17,878 nt of DNA. It comes from Saccoglossus kowalevskii (taxonomy: Eukaryota > Hemichordata > Enteropneusta > Harrimaniidae). How positions within the stretch are numbered: position 1 is the first letter of the stretch; every line of letters begins with the position of its first letter. The position numbers and the translations under genes were made by a program. The notes under the pieces are model-generated. The model ran no database searches. It saw nothing but the letters and a program-made list of their open reading frames with translations, and had not been told where the DNA came from. Below are positions 1-9,710 of the stretch, piece by piece. The stretch is taken from contig NW_003148296.1 of NCBI RefSeq assembly GCF_000003605.2, positions 1-17,878 of the forward strand, in the 5' to 3' direction.

Positions 1-337
1 TAAAACTTTCAAAATTAAAATAAAAGAGAACATATTTTGACATTCTAAACATTAGACTATAGTGATCACTATAAAATAATTAAAAAAACGACAAATCACA
101 GTTACTAAATAAATGACAGCCGCGTGGAAATAAATTGACATTTTGTTGAAATAGGTAAACGCGTCTGGTCACGGCGAGGGCAAGTGCGTTAAAAGCGGCG
201 TTTAATTGGATAACAAAAATAATCGAGATCGACACACATACAGATAAATTCAGAGTGGATTCGAGTTAGCTTGATCCATGGCGTGATTGTCATAATTATA
301 ACATCGTATTAAAACTTTATTTGGTGGAAACCATTAA

Positions 338-400
338 CCATAGACCCTCTGTTAGAGCATGGAGGTAAGAAGAGACTCTTTTTACCTCTATGGTCTATGG
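338..400. repeat. Short foldback (inverted) repeat
   Basis: The outer arms CCATAGACC (338-346) and GGTCTATGG (392-400) are exact reverse complements. A second pair inside them, CATGGAGGTAA (358-368) and TTACCTCTATG (382-392), pairs with one mismatch. The left arm carries 11 extra bases between its two halves. The phrase AGCATGGAGGTAA recurs at 463-475, so this is probably a fragment of a dispersed repeat and not a chance hairpin. I infer a small non-autonomous foldback element. No target duplication is evident. Confidence 0.55.
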
Positions 401-722
401 TGGAAACACATTGATCAAGCCCGGATTCTTATTTCATAAATTATTACGCAGATCAAGCTGCAAGCATGGAGGTAAAAAAGAACAGAGGTGTGAATTCGAC
501 ATTCAACACCAATCACCAAACAATTCAGAAACTTTTAGCCTTCGAAAATGAAAACAGTTAGCAGTGTGTAAGGGCTGTGTAATTTCCTGTTTGTCCGACG
601 CTTGTTTTCGTGTCACTGTCAAAATTATTGCTACCTTTTACTTAACAGGGACTAAATGGTCTCTATAAAACGATAATCAGGATCGCAAAAAAAGTCAACT
701 GACTTGAAACACTTGCCGGACG

Positions 723-737
723 TCTCTCTCTCTCTCT
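723..737. repeat. (TC)n microsatellite
   Basis: Seven and a half TC units in a row, followed by a short imperfect extension. This is simple sequence with no visible relation to a gene. Confidence 0.8.
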
Positions 738-789
738 TCTGAAGTCCGCCTCGGTGATCATGGGCTGGTCCGGAATCTATTTCTAATCT

Positions 790-830
790 AAAAAAAAAAA
801 AAAAAAATAGACAAAAAAAAAAAGAAAAAA
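790..830. repeat. A-rich tract
   Basis: Eighteen A's (790-807), then TAGAC, then a second A-run interrupted by a single G. It could be a plus-strand retroposon tail or simple low-complexity DNA. The sequence just upstream matches no element I recognise. Confidence 0.6.
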
Positions 831-1082
831 CGCCGACCGAAAAATGTATATCGTTTGAAAGTATACTGAACGGCCAGTGTTATTACGGCTCAGGGGTATG
901 ACTTCCTCTCACATTTTGTCATTTGGTGGCGCACTTTCGGCGAGAGTCGGAAATCCGGAAACAGTCGACCGTTTCAGCAAAAAAATCAATAACTACCCTT
1001 TTCAGTGGGACACAGATCTAAAATGGGAAACGTGAGGGTGGGCATTGCACAGGCACTTTAACAGAGAGACCGTGATTCTGGT

Positions 1083-3418
1083 GAAGGGCCTCTGTGTTTG
1101 GAAGCGGAACTTAACTAACTAAACAGTATGAACAAAAATAAAACACCAGGAAATGATGGTCTAACAGTTGAATTTTATTTAACATTCTGGCTTCTAATTG
1201 GCATATATGTTATAAATGTTATAAATGACTCATATAAAAAGAGATTTCTGTCAAACAGCCAATGTCAAGGGTACATTGATTGGAAAAAAAAGATAAAGAT
1301 AAGAGATATATTTCAAACTGGCGTCCAATAACTTTGCTCAATACAGATTATAAAGTTGCAGCAAGATGTATTGCGAAACGATTTGAGAGGGTATTGGACA
1401 TAGTTATTGGGAAAACTCTTACAGCCTTTATTAAAATAGATTGGTCAGTGTGTGCGTCTTATTAAATGGGTTATGGAATACACAAAAGCTACAAATGAAA
1501 CTGGTATTTTAATGGCAATTGATTTTCAAAAAGCTTTTGACAGCCTAGAATGGAAATATATGTTTGACTGCCTCGAAAAGTTTAATTTTGGCTCTTCTCT
1601 TATAAAGTGGGTTCATACTTTCTATTCAAACCCACATAGTTGTGTTTTGAACAGAGGTAAATCCACCAGATATGTTGGTCTCTCTAGGGGGTTAAGGCAA
1701 GGGGGCCCCTTTCACCTGTATTGTTTATTCTCTCCCCAGCAATTTTTCAAGTCACCCTGCAGCATAATAGTAATGTGCACGGAATTATGATTATGGGACA
1801 TGAGAATAAACGGCTGCTTATGTAGACGATTTTACATGTTTTGTACAAGATGTTGAATCTGTAGAATATCTTCTTTCTCTCCTGGGTCAAGTTTGCCTTG
1901 CTGTCTATGCTAACTGTGAATAATGATAAAACAGAAGCAATCTGGTTGGGAAAATGGAGATTCCGTCAAGAAAGGATGTTTGGGGTGAAGTGGCCTATGT
2001 CCCCTATCAAGATTGTTGATGTATTTTTCTCATATGATGCAACTGCAACTTTTGAAAAAAACCTGACTGCACCACTCAAAGGACTTGCATGTGTGCTGCG
2101 TTGCTGTTCAAGTCGTAATCTTTCCATTATTGATAAAATCCAGATTATAAAATCTCTCGTAATTTCAAAGATATTATATATTTTAAACTTGATCAAAATT
2201 CATAACAAAGATATTCGAATTCTAAATTCTAAAATATACTCCTTTATTTGGAATGGACAAGACGGAATAGCACGCAAAACTATGATAGGTGACATAGGCC
2301 AAGGGGGATTGGGTATGTTGGATATTTGTGCAATGCAAAAAGCCTTTAAAGTAATGTGGCTCAAGCATTATCTCTCTGATACTTTTCATCCTTGATAGCT
2401 TGTTTTTGACCATTTTCTAAAAACAGTGGGGGACACCTTATCTTCAAAAGCAATTTTTATGTGGAGTCGCTCAATATTATTATATGCTCCAATTGTATGT
2501 AGATTTATTAGATGTATGTAGTGGTTTGGGTCTGGGTGACTATATTTCCCCTTCAAATGAAGTCATATGGAATAACAGGCATGTTCTTATTAATGGCAAA
2601 AGTATTTTTCGCCGTTGTTTCTATGCCCTAGGCTTTGTCCATATTGCAGATATTTTCAATAATACAGGAGAAATTAAGACTTGGGGTGATCTGCAGATAT
2701 TGGGGATAAACCAATCACAGTTTCTTGTTTGGAGAGATCTTATCCCAGCAATTTCTGCCGAATGGAAAAAGAGTAGTACTATACATATAACATCAACAAA
2801 TACAAATACATGTTCTGTCAAGGGAAGTTATTAGTATTAGAAAAGTGTACACAAAAAAGTAAATTAATAACAAATCTTTTTTTTTGTCACTCCCAAAAGT
2901 CAGACCTTCTTTAATAATCTGTTTAATGGAGCTCATCTTGATTGGACATTTATTTATTCTCTGCCCTTTAAAATTACAATCTGCAACAAACTCCGAGAAT
3001 TCCAATGGTAATTAAGCCACAATATTCTTTATACACATGAAATGTTATTCCATATGAATTCAGCATTAGTAAGTTCGGATGTATGCACTTTCTGTCACAA
3101 TGCTCCAGAAACATTAATTCATCTATTTGTTGAGTGTGAAGCAGTACAGGTTTTATGGAGATATATGTACAATATTTGGGGTAAGGCCTTAAGAATTCAA
3201 AATAATTTAACAAGTAAACAAATTATCTTGGGAGATAAGAGCTTGTCCATTCTACTCAACCACATGATACTCATCATTAAAAATGCATTTACAACAGCAA
3301 GCTAAAAAAAGATACACCAAATTTTAACATAGCTATAGCAGAGGTGAGATACAATAAAAAATATGAATTACTACTCTCAACCAGAAAGGGCACAACAAGA
3401 ATTTGTTGGAAGAAATGA
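1083..3418 (+). pseudogene. LINE ORF2 remnant (reverse transcriptase), broken
   Basis: The intact product would copy the element's RNA at a nicked chromosomal target. Visible pieces in order are: the RT entry block with KTPGNDGLT (from about 1140); NWRPITLLNTDYK (about 1320); IDFQKAFDSLEWK with the first catalytic Asp (about 1518-1556); a primer-grip-like GLRQGGP block (about 1691-1711); the catalytic box as AYVDDF (1816-1833), with Val where Ala is more common; VNNDKTEAIWLG (about 1912-1950); the thumb and connection region (to 2395); the C-terminal segment with the WNN motif (about 2566); and CTFCHNAPETLIHLFVEC (about 3084-3140), a Cys-Cys-His-Cys arrangement like the zf-RVT family. It cannot be active. 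There are in-frame stops (for example 1116 and 2394) and frame changes near 1280, 1440, 1710-1815, 1895, 2830 and 3300. The last legible frame ends at a TGA at 3416-3418. Confidence 0.85.
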
Positions 3419-3532
3419 AATAATTTTCAAGTATAACAGTAAAGGCACTGACATTTGCAATTGATCAATTAGAATGTAAATTATTTAATTGTTGTGTACT
3501 ACTATATTATTGGGCAAGTTCAACATTACATT

Positions 3533-3550
3533 TTATTATTATTATTGTTA

Positions 3551-3648
<98 letters not shown>
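3533..3648. repeat. (TTA)n microsatellite in the LINE 3' region
   Basis: About 115 bases of almost pure TTA/ATT units, with two TTG variants near its left end. It lies between the end of the LINE coding remnant and the LINE's AATAAA signal and A-tail, so it is part of the element or grew inside it. The apparent open frames through it (poly-Tyr or poly-Leu) are artefacts of the repeat. Confidence 0.95.
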
Positions 3649-3708
3649 TTATTTCCATTACTTGTGTATTACTTTTTATACTTTTTGTGGATGATGCAGC
3701 AGAACAAA

Positions 3709-3724
3709 AATAAAGAAAAAAAAA
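3709..3724 (+). promoter_or_regulatory. LINE polyadenylation signal and A-tail
   Basis: AATAAA at 3709-3714 is followed after one G by nine A's. This marks the 3' end of the inserted element on the plus strand and fits its orientation. Confidence 0.6.
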
Positions 3725-4952
3725 CATGCAAAATAAAACTACAGAGCAAACGATATCAGCGCCTTGAACGGCTTACATGTCACCCATTTTACACCATAGA
3801 AGCCTTTTAATCACACGAGGGCGCGATTTATAGTAAAAAGTGTGTTGGGAATTACCATTTATCAAAACAATGTTCGTATTGATCTATGTTTTCAGTCCCC
3901 CAGTACTGATACTGTGAATATTACTCTGATCACATGGTATGCACTAATGACATGTAGTTGTAACCAATAACGTAGTTCCCAATATTTAGACATTCCACTT
4001 AGTACCATCCCTCATTGTCGAAGAGTCCAAACATGTTCTTCATCCAATATAAAAATACAATTCAAAGTATTCGAAATGCAAGGAACTAAACAATGTAAGA
4101 GAATCAACATTTATACAAACGTATTTAAGGGGTGTGGATACGAACTGAACTGTTCTGTGTTTGACCGTGTGTCACACGATCAGTTCAAAACTGCAGAAAG
4201 CTTATCTTTTCACTGACTTTCGTCGGGGTAAATCAGGGATTAATATAAGTATAGTCACGGTGCAATCACGAAATACTAGCGTCCATTAGATAACAAGTCA
4301 AAGTGGAGACATACTTCGAAGGACCGTGGAGTATTTTTATTTTGCAATAGAACATCGCCGAGTCTTTCTTGATGACCTAAATGTAAAAGATCATATACAA
4401 CTACAATTTCCTTTCGGCTCTGTGTATCTATCATGTAGCTTTCGACACAAGCTGTGCAACTCGACAATCGATATATTGATAAATCGTACTACGGCTGATC
4501 ACGTATTTCAAAGCGACTACAATCAATGTTAACCTTCCTGTGAATATATGCCTTTATTCTGGAAGAAAGATCGGTTTGACTGAAAAAATCAATAGGATTA
4601 GACAAAAATCAAAGGTTAATTTCAGTCTTGGCTATCGAACAGACTGTGATATAGCTTTGGCATCATATATGAGTTTATCGCGTGTTTTTTCCTTTATAAC
4701 TACAGGAGTTGAATCTGCATCTATTAATTCTGCCATCACGAGCCAATAACTACAATAAACGGTTAAATGACAATATTTTAATGCCATTTTTTTTCAGCCG
4801 AACTATAGACCAATAGTTTGTGACCCAACCAAGCAAATGACACTGAATTACCTCACGGACATTCGGTCAACTTTATGAATGTGCACTTTTATGCTGGTGC
4901 AAATAAATAAATACGGAAATAAGTGAATATAACAGAATTTAGGTACTTTGAA
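3725..4952. other. Non-coding stretch, nothing recognised
   Basis: Only short open frames occur (for example 4326-4532 and 4540-4749). Their translations match nothing I know and lack codon or domain structure. The phrase GAGGGCGC near 3817 also occurs in the duplicated blocks near 5590 and 6580, which hints at a shared repeat family, but the flanks do not align by eye. Confidence 0.5.
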
Positions 4953-5093
4953 CAGTGGCAGATCTAGGGGGTTCTTGGGGTCCGGACCTCCCCGTTGAAA
5001 AATGTATTCAATTTGTTTTTGTATAATATAACAAAATCCTTAACTTAGTCTGGCGATTTTAAAGTTTGGACCCCCCCCCCCATAAAAAAATCC
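4953..5093. repeat. Possible terminal fragment of a hAT-like transposon
   Basis: The stretch begins CAGTGGCAGATC, which resembles the CAGTGG ends common among hAT-type DNA transposons in animals. It contains the palindrome GGTCCGGACC inside a G/C-rich run (about 4975-4996), and ends with GTTTGGA followed by eleven C's (5071-5081). The opposite terminus (expected to read CCACTG) and a paired 8-bp target duplication are not found nearby. If this is a transposon end, only one side remains. The family assignment is a guess from the first bases and the C-tract style. Confidence 0.35.
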
Positions 5094-5115
5094 TGTTGCA
5101 AACAAGTGTTCCAAT

Positions 5116-5500
5116 GTTCACACCTTTTTAAAATTTCGAGCTAACTTTTAAAACTATGCAACGTGTTTTTCGACTTTCTACTCCACACTTTTGAATTTCC
5201 AGCTTAATTTAAATTTGCAACCTATTATTCGAGGTTGCAAACAATTATTTGGACAACTTTCTACCCAAATTCAGTCACTTTGCATCTTATTTTTCAGCTG
5301 TCCACATAACTTGTATTGATCTGTTCTGTTTTTCATTTTGTAGAAGGTTTTCACTCAACATTTTCGAGTTTCTGGATACATTTCGCAACTTTATGCAATG
5401 TACGTTCCAAGTTTCCAGCTAATTTTACAAAATTTGCTACGTATTTTTCGATTATTCAAACAGTTATCGTGACTTTCTACTTAAATTCTCAACTCGGCAC
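5116..5500. repeat. Degenerate T-rich tandem-like repeats, array 1
   Basis: Several diverged versions of a phrase of about 50-60 bases recur here. Each reads roughly TTTCCAGCTAA, then a (T)nACAACTTTGCAA part, then a TATTTTTCGACTTTC part. Clear starts are near 5138, 5200, 5360 and 5418. Spacing is irregular and identity is low, so this looks like an old minisatellite or the interior of a repeat element, not a recent array. The same phrases return in array 2, downstream of an intervening block, which shows that the whole stretch was duplicated. Confidence 0.6.
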
Positions 5501-5548
5501 GAATATTGATGTTGTCAATTCCAAAATCAATGTATATGTATGTGCCCA

Positions 5549-5745
5549 GTTCGAAAAATAACATTGATCATTTCAAACACCCCATAAATGAGGGCGCACT
5601 TCATTCAACCGAAGTAATTAAAGCAATTATCGAATTCTTGTTTACTTACAACTACGTTTTTTTTAACTTTGGGCTTGAACAAAAAAAAATATTTTATCAA
5701 CACTGTCCATTGAAATTATATGTTAGTCTTTGAAAGTGGTTAATT
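5549..5745. repeat. GAGGGCGCACT block, copy 1 of a duplicated unit
   Basis: This aligns by eye with 6537-6712. Shared landmarks in the same order and orientation are ATAACATTGA, AATGAGGGCGCACT, a CATTCRACC phrase, TCGAATTC, ACCTAC-like text and an A-run followed by ATATTT. Its right end (about 5682-5745) also matches 7130-7197 through AAATTATAT, GTTAGTCTT and GTTAATT. The copies are clearly related but well diverged, with many small indels. I do not recognise the family. Confidence 0.6.
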
Positions 5746-5956
5746 TGAAAAGGATATGAACTCTACCCTTTTGAGTGCAAATAATGTTTCTATTGTACAA
5801 GCATATCGTAAATATATATTGAACGATTATTAATGACTTGTTTTTGTTTTTATTATTTTTTGCAAAAGTCAATAAAGTATATTGTATGGTTATGGGCATA
5901 CACATGTATCGAATAATTTTGTATGGCAGAAGACATGCAGATACTTTTTCAACCAA

Positions 5957-6435
5957 TTGTTCATTTTTTTACAATCGTTCTCGCACTTTGCAGTTAACTT
6001 TCAGAACTTTGGAATGTACGATTCGACGTTTAAAACAATTGTTTTGACTTAAATTCAGTTATCTTGTATCCCTTTTTCGACTTACGGTACAACCTTTTCT
6101 GTTTTATTATCTCTCTTTTTTTTAATTATAGAGAGTAACCTGTCAAAGTGAATGCCTGTCTTCAATGCAGACCTTATTGTTTTCGAAACTGCGTCTAACC
6201 TTTACAAGTTTGTGACGTATTTTCGACTTTCCACACATATGTCATTGTCGATTTTCCAGCATATTTTCACAACTTTGCATCACATTTTTTGTATTTTCTC
6301 CGAAAATTTCCAACTTTTCTGATAACTTTTGCAGCCTTGCAATGTTTTGTCATTGCAAACAATTGTTTTGATTTTTTTAGCTAACTTTCACAACTTTGGA
6401 AAACATTTTCATACAACTTCCACAGCATTCGAACG
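5957..6435. repeat. Degenerate T-rich tandem-like repeats, array 2
   Basis: This is the second array of the motif described for array 1. Recognisable units start near 5985, 6189, 6257, 6310 and 6378, with phrases such as CTAACTTTCACAACTTTGG and CAGCATATTTTCACAACTTTG. The phrase CAAACAATTGTTTTGA (about 6356-6372) and its relative at about 6033-6047 parallel the GCAAACAATTATTTGGA near 5236. It precedes the second GAGGGCGCACT block, just as array 1 precedes the first. Confidence 0.6.
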
Positions 6436-6536
6436 ATTTAAACAAACATGTTATTTGCAGAAAATATATACAGAATCCAACAGATACTAAATATATTAAA
6501 AATTCGATGCAGATATTGCGTTTTAAACACGATTAC

Positions 6537-6712
6537 CGATTCAAAAGATAACATTGAGCAGTTCTGACACCCATGAAATGAGGGCGCACTACATTCGACC
6601 AAAAGTACTTTAAACGGCAAGTCTCGAATTCCTGTGTTCATACACCTACAATCTTTCAACATAAGACTGAAACAAAAAATAATATTTGATAATCATTGTT
6701 CATTTCAAAATT
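6537..6712. repeat. GAGGGCGCACT block, copy 2 of a duplicated unit
   Basis: This is the partner of 5549-5745, roughly 990 bases further on in the same orientation. The exact shared core is AATGAGGGCGCACT at about 6577-6590. Flanks are alignable for about 170 bases with many differences. Array plus block together make a unit of roughly 0.6-1 kb present twice in direct orientation. Confidence 0.6.
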
Positions 6713-6740
6713 TTCGAATTTCTAGGCTCTTACAACTATA

Positions 6741-8408
6741 GCCCATTGTTATAAACACATCATACATTATTGTTCTGTCTGTACTATAAAATACTTTGTT
6801 TTAGCTGGATTTAATTTTCGCTGAAAAGACATTTTGGCTGATTCATGGGACAATTTTCACTATTTTTATGAGTTGAATGTACAATATATATGGACAAAAA
6901 AAATTTCACTGAATATTATTTTCACTGTTTTATCTCTTCAGCGGAAATAACTCAATTCCTAGTAATAATTAAGTACTTTATAGTATGACAAATACAATAA
7001 AGAATATTTACAGTTCTGTTGCCACGACAACTATTATTATAAGCATGTTTGGCACCAGTACGTGTATGCTACCATATTCTAAACTTTCAGCCAATTTGGA
7101 ATTCTACTTTTGAAGTGCGACGGTACAACAAATACAATTTTATAATCCGTGTTCACAATAAAATTATATCAAGTTAGTCTTGAGCAGTAGTTAATTCACA
7201 AGACAAGTAGAGTGCTACATTCGTCACGCCCTCTATAGCCTGAATGAGTGCATGGTCGTCACATATTCACAGTTTCAACAGGTGTCCCAACATTACATAC
7301 GAGTCAACCATGCGTTGGCTTCAATTCCAGAGATACATCGATATCATCGAGATGCAAGTCGTCACATTCGGATGACACAGACCTCTTAAAAATTATATGG
7401 TAATATTATATTATATGGTAATCACCAATTTCATTGCACCGACCAATAATCTGATATTTTCTCAGAGTAGAACATAATAACATTTAAATTAATTCTGAAC
7501 ATTTCCATTTATGAATAAGTTTTTGTAATACAACACTTTCCGTGCAATTTATGATTTAACGTATGTGAGTAGCACGTGTTTATCCGACCAGTTTGTTGGA
7601 TTCAAAATAAAGGCGCCATCACCGGTGAACTATAATATAAAACGAACGATTGTTTTTGTCAAAGTCAGTAAATAAATAAAACGTCGAACAAAAGAAACAA
7701 TCATTTATTGATGCAGTTCTGAGGCGAGTAAATAGTGCTTAGAACAACATACGCCCTCTGTCGACAGCTTGGATTTGTACTCTCCGTTAGACGGCCTAAC
7801 ACCTGTCATACTGCAGATTGAGCGAACGATTTTCAGAAAATTATCAATCCGCTTGTGTCATAATACAAGTATTGACAATTTATGCTGTCTGTTTTTTTTG
7901 AACATTCAGACATAAAAAAAACAAATTCCGTTATAAGTACGTGCTGCTGCTGCTAGCTACGCTAGCTCCAGTCAGACGGCGATACAGTTTCCGGCGTTCA
8001 CAAAATGAAATATTAATAATGCTCCAGTATGTTGATGGAGATTTGAGATTTACCGCTGTATGAATACTAGTATTACTTCATTAAAGGCCCATATTATAAG
8101 TTCAATAGGAAAACTAAAAATGCCAGACAACTGGTGAATTGTTTTATCCAAACAGAAATGTGAGAAAAGGCAAAGTTGGCCTTTATATGCCATTTTCTAA
8201 ATAAGGTCAAGTAATGTATTCAGTTGTTTGTAGCACGGCACACGTGCCTCTGCCTTGGGTTTGTGATTGGCTGTCGTTCGCTGTGCAAATGTCACACAAA
8301 ATCATAGATAGGAGTGTGTATTAACAGCGGTATTAACACGTATCGGAAGTTCTTGGCTAAACCACATCCTCGTTACGTTCAGATAAGCGTAAACAAGTAC
8401 AGATAAGG
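6741..8408. other. Non-coding stretch, nothing recognised
   Basis: Apart from the partial block at 7130-7197 and an 18-bp-spaced duplication of TTATATGGTAAT (7393-7404 and 7411-7422), I see no gene, RNA gene or transposon boundary. A CCAAT-type box in reverse orientation (GTGATTGGCT, about 8266-8275) and an imperfect E-box palindrome (GGCACACGTGCC, about 8237-8248) lie close together near the right end, but no transcribed unit follows that I can support. Confidence 0.5.
7130..7197. repeat. Partial third copy of the duplicated block
   Basis: This matches the right end of the 5549-5745 block. Both contain TTTTAT, a CGTGTTCA or CTGTCCA phrase, AAATTATAT, GTTAGTCTT and GTTAATT, in that order and orientation. 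The rest of the unit is absent or too diverged to see. Confidence 0.45.
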
Positions 8409-8619
8409 TACTGTAAAATGATTAATTTTCACTGGGTTTAAAGTTCGCTTATTTACAATTTCAGGCATATTCTATGGGTTTTAAATTCACGGTTTTATCA
8501 TTTAGATAATGTGTTCTATGCTAAATTTTACATATTCACTGGGTTTTAATTTAGCGCATTTTCCAGACAGCGAAATAAGCAAAATTAAAACCCAGTGAAT
8601 AATTAATCCTTTTACAGTA
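8409..8619. mobile_element. TA-flanked MITE, copy 1
   Basis: A non-autonomous DNA transposon of 207 bases (8411-8617), flanked by TA on each side (8409-8410 and 8618-8619). The left terminus CTGTAAAATGATTAATT and the right terminus read in reverse complement, CTGTAAAAGGATTAATT, form terminal inverted repeats that extend with small indels over roughly 40 bases and include CACTGGGTTT. A TA duplication with ends of this kind suggests mobilisation by a Tc1/mariner-type transposase, which is inference. The inner part repeats CACTGGGTTTTAA and forms a further hairpin (about 8531-8600). It carries no coding capacity. It lies about 570 bases beyond the stop codon of the gprs-like gene. A second copy in the same orientation lies at 14599-14810. 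Confidence 0.85.
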
Positions 8620-9165
8620 ATTACGAGAAAGCGCGGTTCGTTACGAGTTGGGTCAATTTGAAAAGGTCAGGAGCCGTGAGACCATTCCCAGACGTTTCAA
8701 ATTAACTCTGAAATGTCACGCAATGCGCCTTGTTGGGAGTCTGTCATGTTTTTGACAGAAGAAATCATGCATGCATGCATGTCATTGAACTATACACTTA
8801 AAATTATAAAAGTATTCTGATCTGCATAATTAAAATGGTCTATAGGTAGGCTTACATAATAGTAGTAGACATTGGTACGACCTGACGGTTCCACTTTAAA
8901 TTCTTTTGTGAAAAGCGTGTAGTGATATATTCAATTATTAATTTCTGAAATACAGCTTCACAGATACAAACAGATAAATAACGGAAGTAACATACAAATC
9001 ACGTATGCAGAATACCCCCGTGTCATGTGACACATATACTTCATAAATCTTTCAAAAGACAGAATAATAAGATACATTTTTGATGCCGTTTTGACGCCAA
9101 TCCTGAGTCACTCGGGTAGTGTATCTTCAAATGTATTTCCAGACACATTTCTTTTTCGATGTCTT
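8620..9165. other. Sequence downstream of the gprs-like gene
   Basis: No gene is seen. There are small palindromes (TCTGTCA/TGACAGA at 8740-8759; GTGTCATGTGACAC near 9020) and a short (ATGC)n run (about 8766-8782). If the polyadenylation signal at 9166-9171 is not used, part of this stretch would be the gene's 3' untranslated region on the minus strand. Confidence 0.5.
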
Positions 9166-9171
9166 TTTATT
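9166..9171 (-). promoter_or_regulatory. Candidate polyadenylation signal of the gprs-like gene
   Basis: On the minus strand this reads AATAAA, 15 bases after the stop codon. It is the only AATAAA I found between the stop and the MITE at 8619. A 3' untranslated region this short would be unusual, so a weaker variant signal further on may be the real one. Confidence 0.35.
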
Positions 9172-9185
9172 TTTTGCATTTCGAA

Positions 9186-9710
9186 CTACTCCGTGTCTTC
9201 ACTTCCTCTGCTTTCTTCTGTTTTATCAGAACCCATAGAACTGAGCGTTTCCAAACTGCACGTTTTATTGCTCACAGCATCCGTCTCGACAAAATTAGTT
9301 CCAGGTGATATCTCGCGGGGTGCGAGATTGCCTAGCGCGGCGCTTTGACGACACGGGGACGAGAATTTCGCGGGATCAACGCTGGATGGGTCAGCCTGAT
9401 ACGCCAGTGCGTTCATAATTATCTGGTCTGGAACAGCTCCACAAGAACGTACCTCCCTCATCAGCGCAAGGGTTGGAATGTGATAAAAAGATATGTATTC
9501 TACAAACACTGCCATCGACTCTTTGAGCGTAATGTGTGGGTTTTTCTGACAGTTTCGCGTGGCCCACGATATTGCCGCCCGAAACTTCGACAGTTCATTG
9601 GCACATAGTTCGTCACGTGACAACACCAGCCTGACCACGTGCTCGGGTAATGTTGCAAATGCTGGGAGATTGAGCACTTCGTCACCATTTACATCAACAT
9701 ACTCCAATAC
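9186..9710 (-). CDS. gprs: Exon 4 of the gprs-like gene (BACK-type region and Ser-rich tail, stop)
   Basis: The acceptor ACAATGTACAG|GTA continues in phase 0. The exon encodes residues 198-371 and ends at TAG (9188-9186). It holds VLEYVDVNGDEVLNL, the helical LPEHVVRLVL segment, FVEYISFYHIP, the conserved MNALAYQADP and then a tail of about 65 residues rich in Ser, Thr and Glu. The tail is far shorter than that of the insect protein. I see no frameshift, so it appears to be the natural end, though a spliced longer isoform cannot be excluded. Confidence 0.9.
   Translation of the reverse strand, partial: VLEYVDVNGDEVLNLPAFATLPEHVVRLVLSRDELCANELSKFRAAISWATRNCQKNPHITLKESMAVFVEYISFYHIPTLALMREVRSCGAVPDQIIMNALAYQADPSSVDPAKFSSPCRQSAALGNLAPREISPGTNFVETDAVSNKTCSLETLSSMGSDKTEESRGSEDTE

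Larger units (their letters stand above)
1..1082. other. Non-coding stretch, no gene seen
   Basis: No open reading frame of note and no tRNA-like B-box is visible here. The stretch holds a small foldback repeat (338-400), a third copy of one of its arms (463-475), a (TC)n run (723-737) and two neighbouring A-rich runs (790-807 and 813-830). The A-runs could be the tail of an older retro-insertion on the plus strand, but nothing recognisable lies just before them. The last 50 bases or so may belong to the LINE that follows, whose 5' border cannot be fixed by eye. Confidence 0.6.
1083..3724 (+). mobile_element. 5'-truncated, decayed LINE of L1/Tx1 type
   Basis: This is a non-LTR retrotransposon copy read on the plus strand. 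The sequence shows, in order, reverse-transcriptase blocks, a C-terminal region with a Cys-His motif, a 3' region containing a long (TTA)n array, an AATAAA signal at 3709-3714 and a nine-base A-tail (3716-3724). The endonuclease domain and ORF1 expected in a full-length element are absent, so the copy is 5'-truncated, as is usual for target-primed reverse transcription. The 5' border at 1083 is only where protein similarity first becomes legible, and the true junction may lie upstream. I found no target-site duplication. The clade assignment rests on the general look of the RT and C-terminal sequence; Tx1-like and L1-like groups cannot be separated by eye. Confidence 0.85.

Noticed and set aside
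3489-3713. Open frames encoding long Tyr or Leu runs
   Set aside because: They are produced by the (TTA)n microsatellite read in different frames and have no gene context.
8225-8300. Promoter of a separate gene (inverted CCAAT box and E-box)
   Set aside because: No downstream exon, open frame or splice pattern supports a gene on either strand before the MITE.
9091-9348. Open frame on the plus strand opposite exon 4
   Set aside because: It is the antisense shadow of the real exon 4, which is supported by splice sites and strong protein similarity.
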